Assembly: GCA_024760905.1 (NCBI GenBank)
Contig: CM045751.1
Span: 13,506,001 to 13,570,000, forward strand
Direction of reading: 5' to 3'
From: Plotosus lineatus
Lineage: Eukaryota > Chordata > Actinopteri > Siluriformes > Plotosidae
DNA length: 64,000 nt
This document shows positions 1 through 12,700 of the stretch, in pieces. The first letter of the stretch is position 1; every line of letters starts with the position of its first letter. Below the pieces are notes generated by a model that worked only from the letters and a program-made list of their open reading frames with translations, made no database searches and was not told where the DNA came from. The translations under genes were made by a program, and so were the position numbers.

Positions 1-127
1 CCTCTCAGGACACCCTTTTAATTCCCTGTTGCTTACAGTATATAAATCTGCTTTTCTTCAGATAAAATCAGGAAACATTTTCAAGTAACATGACAGTCAG
101 GGAGATATTTAAACATAATTTAATATA

Positions 128-1561
128 CAGTGGAACCTCAATGGTTGAACACAATTAATTCCAAAAATGCAGTCGATTACTGATGTGTTCAAAGAGTGAA
201 ACAATATTTCCCATAAGAAAGAGTTAAGGGTCGATTCATGCGTTCAGATGAATGTCTACTTCCATCAATACATTTATATATACGTACTTTCAAAACCAAT
301 GTATTTATGAAACATTAATATACAATGCATACATTAATTTACAAAAGAGTAAAACATAATAATAGTATTGTACATAATAATTAACCTGATTATGTATTGT
401 ATTTGTTTACAGTACATACCTTTCTGGTTGAGATGTGTCAGCATACATGGATGGATGTGGAGGGAGAGATGGGGGACAGGTTATTGCTTTGAGTGGGAGT
501 GACGGTTTTGCCAGTGACGGTCTCTGTCTCTTGGTTTCAGTTGACTCTTCATGTTTTCACGACTTTTCTGATTTTCTTTCCAGAAACATTACCGCTGCTT
601 TTCTTAGGACCCAGGGTTAAGGGTTAAAGTAGTCGGAATGGAATGAATAAACACAATACGCAGTACGAGACACAGTCGCTCAATGGCTGTTCAAAGTACT
701 GTACACTGAACAGCATTCAACATACTCGGCTCTGCTGCATTCGAAGTCTGATCATTTGTTTGAACACCAAGTCATGCCTCACCTTACGAAATTAATCTGT
801 TCCAGAAGTGGTTTCGTAACCTGATTTTTTCGTAAGTTGAGTTGCATTTTACATGTAAAAGGCCTTATTCATTCCAAGGCCCCCAACACTACCCCTAAAC
901 CCTTTGAAAATTATAAAAGTAGACATTTTAAGGCCTCTTTCTGCTTCAATATCGTAGCGATGGTAGATGTGTTTCGGCCATATTCCTTTGAGATATCACT
1001 CAACCGCATGCCACGAGCCCGCTTCTTCTTTTCACTCGCACCGGGAATCATTTTCTTGGGGCCCATGATGAATAACGAAGAATAAAGTTGCAATGAACAC
1101 ACTCGAAATACTCAGAAACAACAGTAACTCTGTCCTTTACACGTGTTAGAACTCCGTGACGAACAATGGGTCGAAGGCACATGAAAAGCATCATGGGTAT
1201 CATGGAGATGCAGCTCCCTCCTAGCCAATGGGAGGCCAGCGGGGTGGGGTGTTGGGAGATAGCCAATTGGAGAGCAACTCTATCGTGCCAATTTAAAAAC
1301 AAAATACAGGATGCTACAAGTGTATTTACGTTTCGGGGGATTCGGGTGGCTGCGAAGCCGAGCGCGCATTGTTTGAATTTTCATAACGTTAATTTTTTTC
1401 ATATCCAGAGATGGAAATTTTAGGGAAATGTGTTTCGTAACTTGGATTTTTAGTTAGTTTGGTCTTTTGTAAGGTGAGGTATGACCGTATTTTCCTCATA
1501 TTTTTTGATCAAACTCCAATTTGTTTGACTAAAGACTCGTTCGACCACCGAGGTTCCACTG
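128..1561. mobile_element. pogo/Tigger-like DNA element (outer, interrupted)
   Basis: The ends are inverted repeats: CAGTGGAACCTC at the left and GAGGTTCCACTG at the right, with about 20 of 23 terminal bases complementary. Both ends are flanked by TA, the target duplication of Tc1/mariner-pogo elements. It lies in the intron upstream of the first visible exon of gene A. No intact transposase is visible. A second element of the same type is nested at about 770-1487. Confidence 0.7.
770..1487 (-). mobile_element. Nested pogo/Tigger-like element with transposase N-terminal fragment
   Basis: Inverted ends read TCATGCCTCACCTTACGAAA and, on the other side, TTTGTAAGGTGAGGTATGA. On the minus strand around 911-1065 an ORF holds a start followed by MGPKK, a KKKRARG basic run and the helix-turn-helix-like stretch YGRNTSTIATILKQKEALK. 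This resembles the N-terminal DNA-binding region of Tigger/CENP-B-type transposases. The DDE catalytic part is missing, so this is a deletion derivative. Related copies lie at 4632, 15686, 19807 and 42171. Confidence 0.65.
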
Positions 1562-1668
1562 TATTTGACTTTCATTCACATTTACTTATTATCTTAACTG
1601 TATTTCTATTTTGAAGCATAAAAACATGGCCTTAATTATTTCCTTAACTTGTGACAATATTGTCACAG

Positions 1669-3757
1669 ATGGTGAGCTATGGGGTAAATCCCTATACATC
1701 TTACAGTGAAAAGGACATTAGTGGAATAGTTGGGACTCTCTCTCTGACCAAGGATGATGGCTCTGTGATTCCAGTGGAAAATCTTGATGAGGACATTGAG
1801 GTATGGAGCCTCATAGCAAAAGCTATATCATGATTTCTTGAGTGATAGGATCTTTTTTGTCTGTTTCAGTGTGCTGTTTTTGTTTGTTTGTTTTTACATT
1901 AAACTCTTCATTATAGCATCAATCTTTCTTCCAGATAGTCAGATTGTATTCCACATTCTAAAATTTGGAATTGCAAAATTAATTAATTAATTAGAGGCGG
2001 ATGATTTGCTGTGGCGACCCCTGAAGGGAACAGCCGAAAGGAAAAGAAGATATATATATATATATATAATAGTGGCAACCAGTTGACAGTAGGGCTTGAA
2101 CCCTAACCTTATGATCGGTAATCCAGCACCTTACCACCAGGCCACCACTGCCCACCCCAACATGAAATTTCAGCTGTAAAATGTTTCAGGTGTTTGAGAG
2201 CTGTTGGTTTCCAACTCCACTACTTTGTGACGAGGGCTTACAGCAAGATGGTCTCAAGTCAAAAGTAGAACAGTATTTTTTAATTAGTGATGAATAGTAA
2301 GACAGTTAAGTAAGTCAGACTGGACCTGGTTTGTGGTAATATAACACGCATGTTCCTGAGACAGTCTCAAGATCCAAAACCACCCTTACCAGGATAAAAA
2401 GATAAATACATACCAAAAACGAATGGACTTGCAGTGTCTGTTAATAATGGTTCATAAATGTCTTCCTGTTTCTAGATTCTCTTACCAAGACTTGGTGATG
2501 AGACTTCAAACAATACATTGCTGAACTTGACCAGTTACAGCACTATGATCATCAATGTGACTGCTCCAAAAAGCTCTCTGGTGGTGAAACTGAAGCCTTT
2601 GGATGCCACACCTTTGATGTTGCATCTGGGTTTTGAAAACTATCCCAGTGACACCAAATATGTTGCCAAGACCCAGTTCCCTCAACCAGGAGACACACAA
2701 GGTGAGTTGTTCTGTTAATGTTCCAACATAATGAATGATGAACAGCGTTCATAAAGATCATTTACAGTATGTATATATGCACTCCACAGAGGTCGAGTAT
2801 ACGTGGATGCTGAACCACAAAGATGTGACACTGGAAGAAGGAATTTATTATCTTCTCGTGAGGCCTATTGTATCAGCAGGTGTGAAATCCACAAATGCAT
2901 CAGTGTTCATCACATCAATTGCTGCTAACTGCAAGTACTGGAATGATACAAACAAACAATGGTATGAAGATGGCTGTAGGGTGAGTCACAGGTCAATTTG
3001 AGTTTCCTTGCATATGGCCTAAATATTGTATCTGTCAGTGGCTCAGTTAGCAATACAGGGGATGTTCTCGATGCTCTCCAGGTTCTTTAGTCTGTCTCTT
3101 TGTCTCTTTTTCTCTCCTTCTTTCTGAAGTCTCACAAATGTGTCACATAAACTATACACTCCCTGTGTGGCAGAACCTTTCTTTGTGACATCTTCACCTA
3201 TCCACTGACCGAAAAATCTCTGATGTCTCAGGACATCCTGCCCACAGAGCCTCATGGCACTGCTTGTATTTTGTTTGCAATCTGATATAAGCTCTCAGTA
3301 TTACAGAGATCTCCAACTCTGTTCCTCGCTTCCTGAAGAATTTGTCTCCAAACCCTAATCAGGCACATCTGACCATCTGATCATTGTCTTAAGAACTTTG
3401 TGATCAGCTAAAAGAAGTTTATTAGATTTCAGCTGGAGATAACACAGACAGAAAGGCAGATCTCCAGAAACATGGTTGGGGATCCCTGCAGTATAACTTG
3501 TTCTAATGAGAAATTCTAATTTTTAGGTCGGCCCCAACACTACACCGCTGCAAAGTCAGTGCCTCTGCACACATCTGACAGCTTTTGGGGGCTCATTTTT
3601 TGCCACTCCGAACACAGTTGACGTGTCTCGCACTGCTGAACTTTTTTCCACATTTGTTGACAACCCTGTGGTTGTGTCTTTTGTTGGCGCCATATTTCTG
3701 GCCTACTTTATAGCAGTAATATGGGCATACAGGAAAGATCGTCGTGACAAAATAAAG
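1669..3757 (+). CDS. Gene A exons for GAIN end, GPS cleavage site and TM1
   Basis: Four exons (1669-1800, 2476-2701, 2790-2980, 3527-3757). The GPS runs across an intron: CKYWND and W(x)4GC in the third exon, then CLCTHLTAF in the fourth. H-L-T is the consensus autoproteolysis site of GPS domains, so ectodomain cleavage is expected to be possible. About 30 residues later comes TM1 (VVSFVGAIFLAYFIAVIWAY) and a basic stop-transfer stretch, RKDRRDKIK. The first exon's ATG is internal: it follows an acceptor AG and matches an internal exon of gene B. Confidence 0.9.
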
Positions 3758-6700
3758 GTATCACAGTCAATAACGAGTCATCTTCCATATAAGTATAACC
3801 TACAATATGCATAAAACATTCAAAATATAATACTCTATATAGATTCTGATTCTGTCCTGTTATCATGGTTAAGGTGAGAATCACAGTGTTGGAGGACAAC
3901 GACCCATTGGCTGAACACCGTTACTTAGTGGCTGTCAAAACAGGGCATCGACATGGAGCTGCCACGACATCTCAGGTCAGCATTCCCATTTCCATGTTCA
4001 TTTACACCACCAGTCCTACTATTTTGTTATGAATGTACATAATAATTCAGTTGTATTGTCACACCTGCAGGTTACACTAACACTAATAGGCACTGTTTGG
4101 GAGAGTAAGCCTCATCATCTGACTGATCCAGAAAAGCCTATGTTTACGAGAGGAGCAGTGGACCTATTTATGCTCACTACTCCTTTTTCACTTGGAGATC
4201 TGCAGAGCATCTGGCTGTGGCACGACAACTCTGGCGAGCATCCTGATTGGTAGAGTTGATGTACTTGTCTTGAACTTTTAAATAATTTTTACGTGAGGAG
4301 ACAGAGGCATTGCATGAATCGTGTGTAAAATTAGTCATGGTGAAATTTTTGAAAACTGACCACTGGAGTCACAATAGCAATGAAGATTTTTTTCTGTAAA
4401 TATATTTTTAAAAAAGTCAAACAACAACATATGGATGATTATCCATTTTCTTCGTTAAATACTATACAATACTATAATTACTATAAAAGTTAATTCTTTA
4501 AATAAGTATATTATATTCAGTAGCGGTCCCTCTGAATGAGGTGTAGAAACAATTGATAAGTGCATTAAAAGAAACCTGTGATGTAATCACAATTGCCACC
4601 AGTAATGTCGGAGCTTCTGTTGTAGAAAATACAGTGGAATCTCAACTTACAAAAGCCCCAACAAACAAAAAAATCCAGATTACGAAAAACATTTTCCTAA
4701 AATTTTTGTCTCTGGATACGTAACAAGTTCATGTTACAAAAGCACCATCTCAAAAATTCAAACAATGCACAAGTTGCTCTCCATTGACTCTCTCCCAATA
4801 TCCCGCCCCGCTGGCCTCCCGTTGGCTACCTCCCAACATCCTGCCCCACTGGCCTCCCATTGGCTAGGAGGGATGACGCAGCTCCCTCCCATTGGCTAGC
4901 TCCCAACATACCGCCCCCGCTGGCCTCCCATTGGCTAGGAAGGATGACGCAGCGCCCTTAAGCAGCAGCCTGTTTCATGAGTTTTTCGAGTGTGCTCATT
5001 GCAACTTTATTTTTTGTCTCAGGCTTTTAACCTTGAATAAACATTTGTAAGATTATATCTCTGCTAAGAAGACATGGTCAACGTGAAGTAAGTAGCTTAA
5101 AAGGTATGCTTTTATCATTTTTAAAGGGTAGTTTTGGGGACCTTTGAACGAATCACGCCCTTTACATGTAAAATGCGGTTCAACTTACGAAAAGTCCATG
5201 TTATGAAACAACTTCCGGAATGGATTAATTTCATAAATTGAGGGACCACTGTATCTAAGTGAAAGCTGTTCAAAAAAGAGCACTCAGAAAGCGGAAACCT
5301 CTACCAAGCCCAGCAATCCCTCATATGAACTAATGTCAAAATTATTTCTGCCTCACAATGTTAAAGAAGCCTTTATTCAGAATTTGATCTAGATCATTTC
5401 CAAAATCTAATGGAGTCCTCCATGTCCAAAGCTTCACTTTTGATAGAAATTTCATGCAAAACGACGCAGAGCCTTTGCAAATAACAGAAGGTACACAGCA
5501 ATCCCTGCAGTCCTGCTGTAATACGATAGTTCAAAAAAAAAATCCTCTTTCACATTGTTAAATCATCCTTTAAAAAATTCCCAGAGCCAGAATTTGCTCC
5601 AGGCCTTCTCCTAAACACCAACACTGTTATAAATATCATGAAAATCGTCACAAGACTTTTCCATAATCCCGTGAACAAATACAAACAATCCAGGAGTAAG
5701 ACATAATTTCAACATAAACACAGTCTGCATCTTATTACTCTTTTAAAGTAAATATATCCTTTTTGTTTATCAGGTATGTCAGTAAGGTGATGGTGCAAGA
5801 TCTGGAGACTGGACAGATGTGGCATTTTTTGTGCAACTCATGGCTTTCCATTGATGTAGGGGATTGCAATCTGTATAAGGTGTTCAATACAGCAACCGAG
5901 CAGGAATTAAAGAGTTTTCGGTGAGGAGCATAATTTTTAATTTTCATTTTATCCTTTGTATGAGTCATGCTGAGACTAGAGCTCATCCCAGTCAAGTCTG
6001 GGAAAAGGCACCGTAGACTCTAAACAGTTCTCCAGTCCACAGCAGCGCCAAGACAGACATACAACCACTCACATTCACATGTCAAGCGCTCAGAATATTC
6101 CATTGATCTAAAGTGCATGTCTTTAGACTTTGAGAGGAAACCAGCACACATAGGAAACCCACACAAGTATGAGGAGAACTCCACTCTGTGCAAACTCCAC
6201 AAAGAAATGCCATTTCAAGGCACAAGACTTAAGTGCCGCTCATAGTGAAATATCTACACTTCTAATAGGAACATCTGTCCTACAATAGCTTGTTGCAGTA
6301 GAGTGCCTCATAGCTCCAGGATCCTCTGGGATTAGAAATTGAGATCCAAGTATCATATGTGCACAGGGTCCATCTGTGTTCTCCAGTTTCTTCCAGGTGT
6401 TAAAAATGCAAGCAGATTAATCAGGGCAACAAGGTAATGTAATGGCTATCAATGCTGCCTCACAGCAAGAAGGTTTGGGTTTAACAGGAATGAGAATAGG
6501 TCTTTATGGAAAAGGAGGAAAAATTGGCAGGGGTCAAGGTGGCTGCCTACGCCCCCTTGTCGGGGCAGCGCCCTTGCTGGGGGGTTCAGGAGGGCGAAGC
6601 CCCCCAAAAGGTTTGGGGTTATACTTACAAAAAGGAGCTTAATTGATTACTCCTGGAAGTAATATTTTTAAAGAGAACTTTATTCAAATTAATTATTAAA

Positions 6701-9700
6701 ATTATTTTTAAAAAATTAATTGACAGTTATAGGCCTACAGTGGGCCTAGTTTTAATTTCAAATACTTTAAACCAGGGGTCAGGAACCTTTTTGATAAAGA
6801 GAGCCAAAAAAAGACATTTTAAAATCTAATTCTCTGAGAGCCATACTGAATTACTACAGAATTTGATTTTTTTTTTTTTCTGGTTCTCCATCATTCCCTC
6901 AGCCTGTATGAATTTAGATAAATATATGAATGAAAGGTTTTCATGGTAATTACCTCTTGTTGCACCCCTACCCCAGAAATCTGTTTTTCACAAAGACAGC
7001 AAATGACTTGTGTGATGGCCACCTCTGGTACTCCGTTGTAAATCGACCTGCCAACAGTAATTTCACTCGAGTGCAGCGTGTCTCTTGTTGTTTCTCCCTG
7101 CTGCTGTGCACTATGCTAACCAGCATCATGTTCTGGGGAATTCCGCAAAGCCCCTCTGAGCAAGACCTGGAATTAGGTATGACATCATTGATGAAGACAT
7201 GAACATTTCCAATTGTTCATTCATAATCTATTAGCAACATGTAACCACCTGGTGTGGATAGTGGATAAATTTGGATAAAGAATTCTTTCTTTACCTTGAA
7301 GGCACTATCACGTTCAACTTGCAACAACTGAAGATTGGCATCCAGAGTTCCCTTATTATGTTCCCCGTCAACCTCTTGATTGTGACCATATTCAGGAAGA
7401 CCCGACCTCGAAAAAAGAAACCAATAGCAATAATGCATGAGACCAAATCTGGATCTCCTATGCAAGAGAAGAAACTTGCAGAGAAATGGCACATTGGGAC
7501 CGACATTACTGTCGATATTATTGTCAAAGTAGGTTTTCAATGATCCTAACTTCAAATTCTGGTCTAAGTTGTTCAGTGATACTAAGGTGTAATTTCTAAT
7601 ATATTTTCCTAATAAGGTTTATTTAAAATTATTGTTTTACAGGACCTCAAGAAAATAGTTCGTGGTCTGGCCCGGGCAGTGAAGTGTCCGTTCCCAAATG
7701 CAGCAGAGGAATCTGAAATAACAGACATCAATAGTTTATTGTGCATACTCGAAGACATGCTTCAGAATCAGAATTTCACTGTTAGCAGATTTTATGCTGA
7801 AGATACAGAAAAAGATTGCTTCTTAGTATACAAGCTCTATCGGCATCATGTTTACAAGCAGCTCTTGAATTTAGACAAGCAGTTGAGGTTACTGGATGTT
7901 TCGAAATTCCCTGATGGCTACTACAGTCAGGCCTTCCTTAAGATTCAAAATATGAAACAGTTGCTAGAGCCCTATCTCTACTCCATCCCTATGCGCAATG
8001 TCCACATCACCAGCCCTGAAGAAGAGAAAAAGAAAAGCTGTTTTCAGAAACGGTTCCCTTGGTGGTTTGTGATTGTTGGTTGGATTCTCATTTTGGCTAC
8101 TACTGGCGTCTCCGCATATTTCACCATGATGTATGGGCTGACCTACGGGAAAGAGCGCTCCATTAGCTGGCTCATTTCTATCTCGGTGTCCTTCTTCGAG
8201 AGTTTACTTGTCACCCAGCCCATAAAAGTAAGGCACACTTTATCTGTTTTTCTTTTTTTAAAAACAATCACATTTTTTTTTAAGTCTCACTAATTCTCAC
8301 TATATCTTAGTGAGATATCTTAGTGAGCCGGGGATTTAGCTCAGTTGGTAGAGCGTCCGCTTTATCCTCCGGAAGGTCGGAGTTCGAATCTGGCCGCGTC
8401 ATACCATAAGACGTTAAAATTTGGTAGTTGTTGCTTCCTGCTTGGCGCTCAGCATCAAAAGGATAGAACAATGCAATAACTGGCGCTGCACAGTGGCGAC
8501 AGGTGCCCAGAGCACAAACCAAATTTCAATGTATGTAAAAGTACTTTGACAATAAAGAATTGTTAAAAAAAAAAAAAAAAAAATCTTTCTTCCACTAGGT
8601 ACTTGGATTTGCAATCTTTTTTGCGCTAGTGGTGAAAAGTGTTCAAAGTGACGATGAAAATTACTTCTGCCTTTTGAAGAACATGAAGCTTACCTACTCA
8701 GGTAACTGCAGAACATCATGGAGAATTTAAACAAAGCCTAATATTTTGTGACACTGTATGGATTTGTAAGATTTTTTAATTCTGTGTTCTTTTCTACAGA
8801 GGATCCTGTTGATATTCGCACTTCCAGAAGGAAAAGCGCAAGCCATGTCTACCAGCCTCCTCTTCCTTCTGACATTGAAAAAATGAAAATAAACTATATA
8901 AAAAACCAGAAAGCTCTTGCCTTAATCAGGGAGATCATCAGTAAGACAAAAAGGAATTTTTATTCTGTTTAATTACAGACACAAAAAGCAGATTGTTTCA
9001 ACAGCTCTGTTTTCTACACAGTTTATTTGGCGTTTCTGTGCGTACTACTCGCGGCTACATATGGTCAGCGTGATCCAAATGCTTATTATCTCACTCAGCA
9101 CATTCAGCAAAGATTCAGCAGTGGTATCTCCGACAGCATGACCCATGGAGATGTGTTTAATTGGGCAAACAATGTCCTTCTCATCAACCTCTATGGAAAA
9201 CGTCCAGGTTAAATATAAATCTTAATACAAAAGACAGATTTTGACAAACGCATTACCACCATTGGGTTTGATTGTGGCTGTGATGAAAATTTTTTTGCTT
9301 CAATATCTAAATTTGTTTCATTTCTACCTTCTCAGGCTTTATCACAGATGGAAACTCAAAGCTTGTAGGAAGTGCTCGTCTCCGGCAGATTCGAGTGCAC
9401 AAGGACTCATGCACAATTTCTAAATTCATGCAACGGGATGTTCATGATTGCCATGCCCCATACTCTTGGGGTATAGAAGACATGGGCTCCTACGGCCCAG
9501 GTTGGAATAATTCAAGAGCCGTGAATACGTCTAATAATAATAATAATCTGCTCATACCGTGGCAATACCAAACTCAGTCCAAACTTAGGGGACACCCTTT
9601 CTGGGGGACCACGGCCTTTTACAGAGGTGGAGGATATGTACTAAACCTTGAACCTGACCCACATGAAGCAAGCAGGTAAAATGTTGCTCAGTGAAAAGAG

Positions 9701-12700
9701 ACAATTTCATATGTGCATTTAATTATTCATAACACTTTACACTGACTATTTCCCCTTATATTATGTACTTTGCTTTCTAATAATAACAAATTAGAGATTC
9801 ACTCTTAGAGTGCAGTACGTATACCTCCACAATGCAGCACGACCCTATCGATGTATTGATTTTAGTTACCCATGTACTCATCTTAAGATGTGCTCTATAG
9901 TAAGTGGATGTGATTAAATTAGTGGAAAAAAGTTTCTCCTTTGAAGATTTTGAAGACAGCTGGGGTTTGACCTTTGAGTACCATTCAAAATCAAAGGCAA
10001 CTGTTTTAAGTCCATATTTGGTTCTCTATTAGTGTTCCATACAAATCGCATGTATACTGGCACTTGATTCAAATTATAATTGCTCAAAATTCATGGACTT
10101 TTTGAGTTCCTTAGTGACAGCATACCCATCAGCACTCAGTTTGAAGTTATAAGCACTATATCCCGAAGGTTTTTGCTACCTTGCACTGACCTTGACTTTT
10201 GACTTATGCATTCCAAAATAAAATAATCTCTGGTTCACAGATATGGTTGTGCCCCCACCAAAGTTGGTGAAAATCCTCCTCCTCATTTATTTTCTGAACC
10301 ACTTAATTCTAATTAGGGTCACGGGGAGGATGGTGCCCATCTCAGCCGACTCTGGGCGAGGGCAGAGTACACCCTGGTCAGCTCGCCAGGCCATCACAAG
10401 GCAGAAACACACTGATGGTTATGCAACCTACTCTTGACGAAAGTCAACAATGGTTCCTTTACAGCCTTCCACCGAAGACAGTGAAATACATGACTGGCCT
10501 TTGATAACCCAGTTAGCTGCACTGGGTCACATCTGAATAAACATACAGATAAAGACATTATATCATCTCACTACCCTATAGTGATCCAAGTGAGTCAAGC
10601 TTTTTAGATGTAGCAAACTTGATTTTAGATGTACCGAACTTGATTTTCTGTAGGTGAACGCATAGTGTGCATTGTGTGATTAAAACTTTTGTTTATCAAA
10701 TATTCTATTCATTCTCTCTCTCTTTATAGTATGCTACAATACCTGCTCCAAAAGAAATGGTTGGATAAATACACACAGGCCATTTTCGTCGAGTTCATGG
10801 TATACAATGCAAATGTCAACCTCTTCTGTATTGTGACCCTGATACTAGAAACTACTGCAGTGGGTAAGGAAACACTTCTACTATATTCATAACACAGAAA
10901 GCTTAAATAAAATTAGGATATTATACACCATCTACATGTTTTTACAGGAGCTTTCCAGTACAGCAGGGACATACATACTTTACGTCTTTACCAGACCACA
11001 GATGGTATTAATATAATGGCTGCTCAGGTCATTTATTTCCTTTTCATTCTCTATTATATATTTTTGCAGGTAAGTTCACTTTAGTATATAACAAATTTTC
11101 TTCATAAAAAAATGTATAAGACTGCAGTAGGCCCTTGACTATTCGCGGTTCTGCACTCACGGTTTTAGTATTCGCGGACTGCCAAGTAACTGACACGTCA
11201 CTCAAATGCAGCCAATGGCTGTCCTCCTTCCTGCTGATTGGTTGATATAATGTAACGCCCCTTTTTCCTTATTTGCGCACAAGTTGTCAATGAGCCTCTT
11301 TTTTTTCTTCTTCTTTTTCTATCGGCTGTTCCCTTTAGGGGTCATCCACATCAAATTATCTGTCTCCATCTCACCATATCCTCTGCATCGTCTTCTCTTA
11401 CACCAACTGCCTTTATGTCCTTCTTCACCACATCCATGAATCGTCTCTTTGGTCTTCCTCTGGGCCTTCTGCCCAGTAGTTCCAACCTCAGCATCCTACT
11501 ACCAATATACTCACTATCCCTCCTCTGTACATGTCCAAACCATCTCAATCTAGCCTATGTGACTTTATCTCCAAAACATCTTACATGTGCTGTTCCTCTA
11601 ATGTACTCATTCCTGATCCTATACATCTCCGTTACTCCCAAAGAGAACCTTCACATTTTCATTTCTGCTTCCTCCAGCTCTGCCTCCTGTCTTTTCCTCA
11701 GTGCCACTGTTTCTAAACCATACAACATCGCTGGCCTTATCACCATCTTGTACACTTTTCCTTTCATTCTTGCCAATACCTTCCTATCACACATCACACC
11801 GGACACTTTTCTCCAACCATTCCAACCAGCCTGCACACGCTTCTTCACCTCTTTTCTACACTTTCCATTGCTCTGGACTGTTGAGCCTAAGTACTTAAAA
11901 TCCTCCACCTTCCTTATCTTTGCTCCCTGTAACTTCACCGTTCCTCTTGGGTCCTTGTGTGTTTTAATTACCAGTTAAGCTCTATGATGCCACTCAAACA
12001 CTGTGCGTCTTCTCTGGCTAAGCGATAGAAAACGTTGGATGTCTCTTCTGAAGAAATAAGACTTTCTCCTGAAGAAACAACAGTTTCCGCTGAACTGTTG
12101 TATTAAAGTCTTTTTCAATTATTATTCTAGTGCAATACCTAAGTTAATGTTTAGAATGTTTGTGCATGAGATTTTATGTTCTGTAGCATGTTTAACAAAT
12201 AATACCAAAAGGATAAACTTTATTACGCTTCATGTCCTTTTACATTGAACTTGGAGTGACGTCTTGGAACTTGCGGATTATCTTCATTCGTGGGAGGGGC
12301 CGGAACCGAACCCCCGTGAATATCGAGGGCCTACTGTATTTGTCCTCAATTGAATTCATTCATACACGAGAATAAAATATATGATATTTTTACCAGTTCA
12401 AGAAGATCAAGCAGCAGAGATGGCAGTACTTCAGGAGCAAGTTTAACCTTTTAGAACTGACCATCATTCTTTTGAGCCTGGCAGCTTTGGGTGCAATCAT
12501 CAATAGGGCACTTAAGGGAGACCAAGATCTGAAGTATTTTCAGGAGCACAAAGACCAGTAAGCAAACATGTAAAAATGACCACAGGTTGAACTTCCACAT
12601 GCACAGAACAGAACAGAACAGTGTTTCAACCGTTTTTCTTTTTCCTACTAGGTTCATAAGCTTCTACGACACAGCCTTAGCAGATGCAAGTCTCGGGTAC

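Noticed and set aside
1651..1833. Independent small gene starting at the ATG of the 1669 exon
   Set aside because: The ATG follows an acceptor AG and corresponds to an internal exon of gene B (40757-40888); it is not a translation start.
8326..8400. tRNA gene
   Set aside because: A- and B-box-like motifs are present, but the arms do not pair as a tRNA and it continues into a SINE body with a poly(A) tail.
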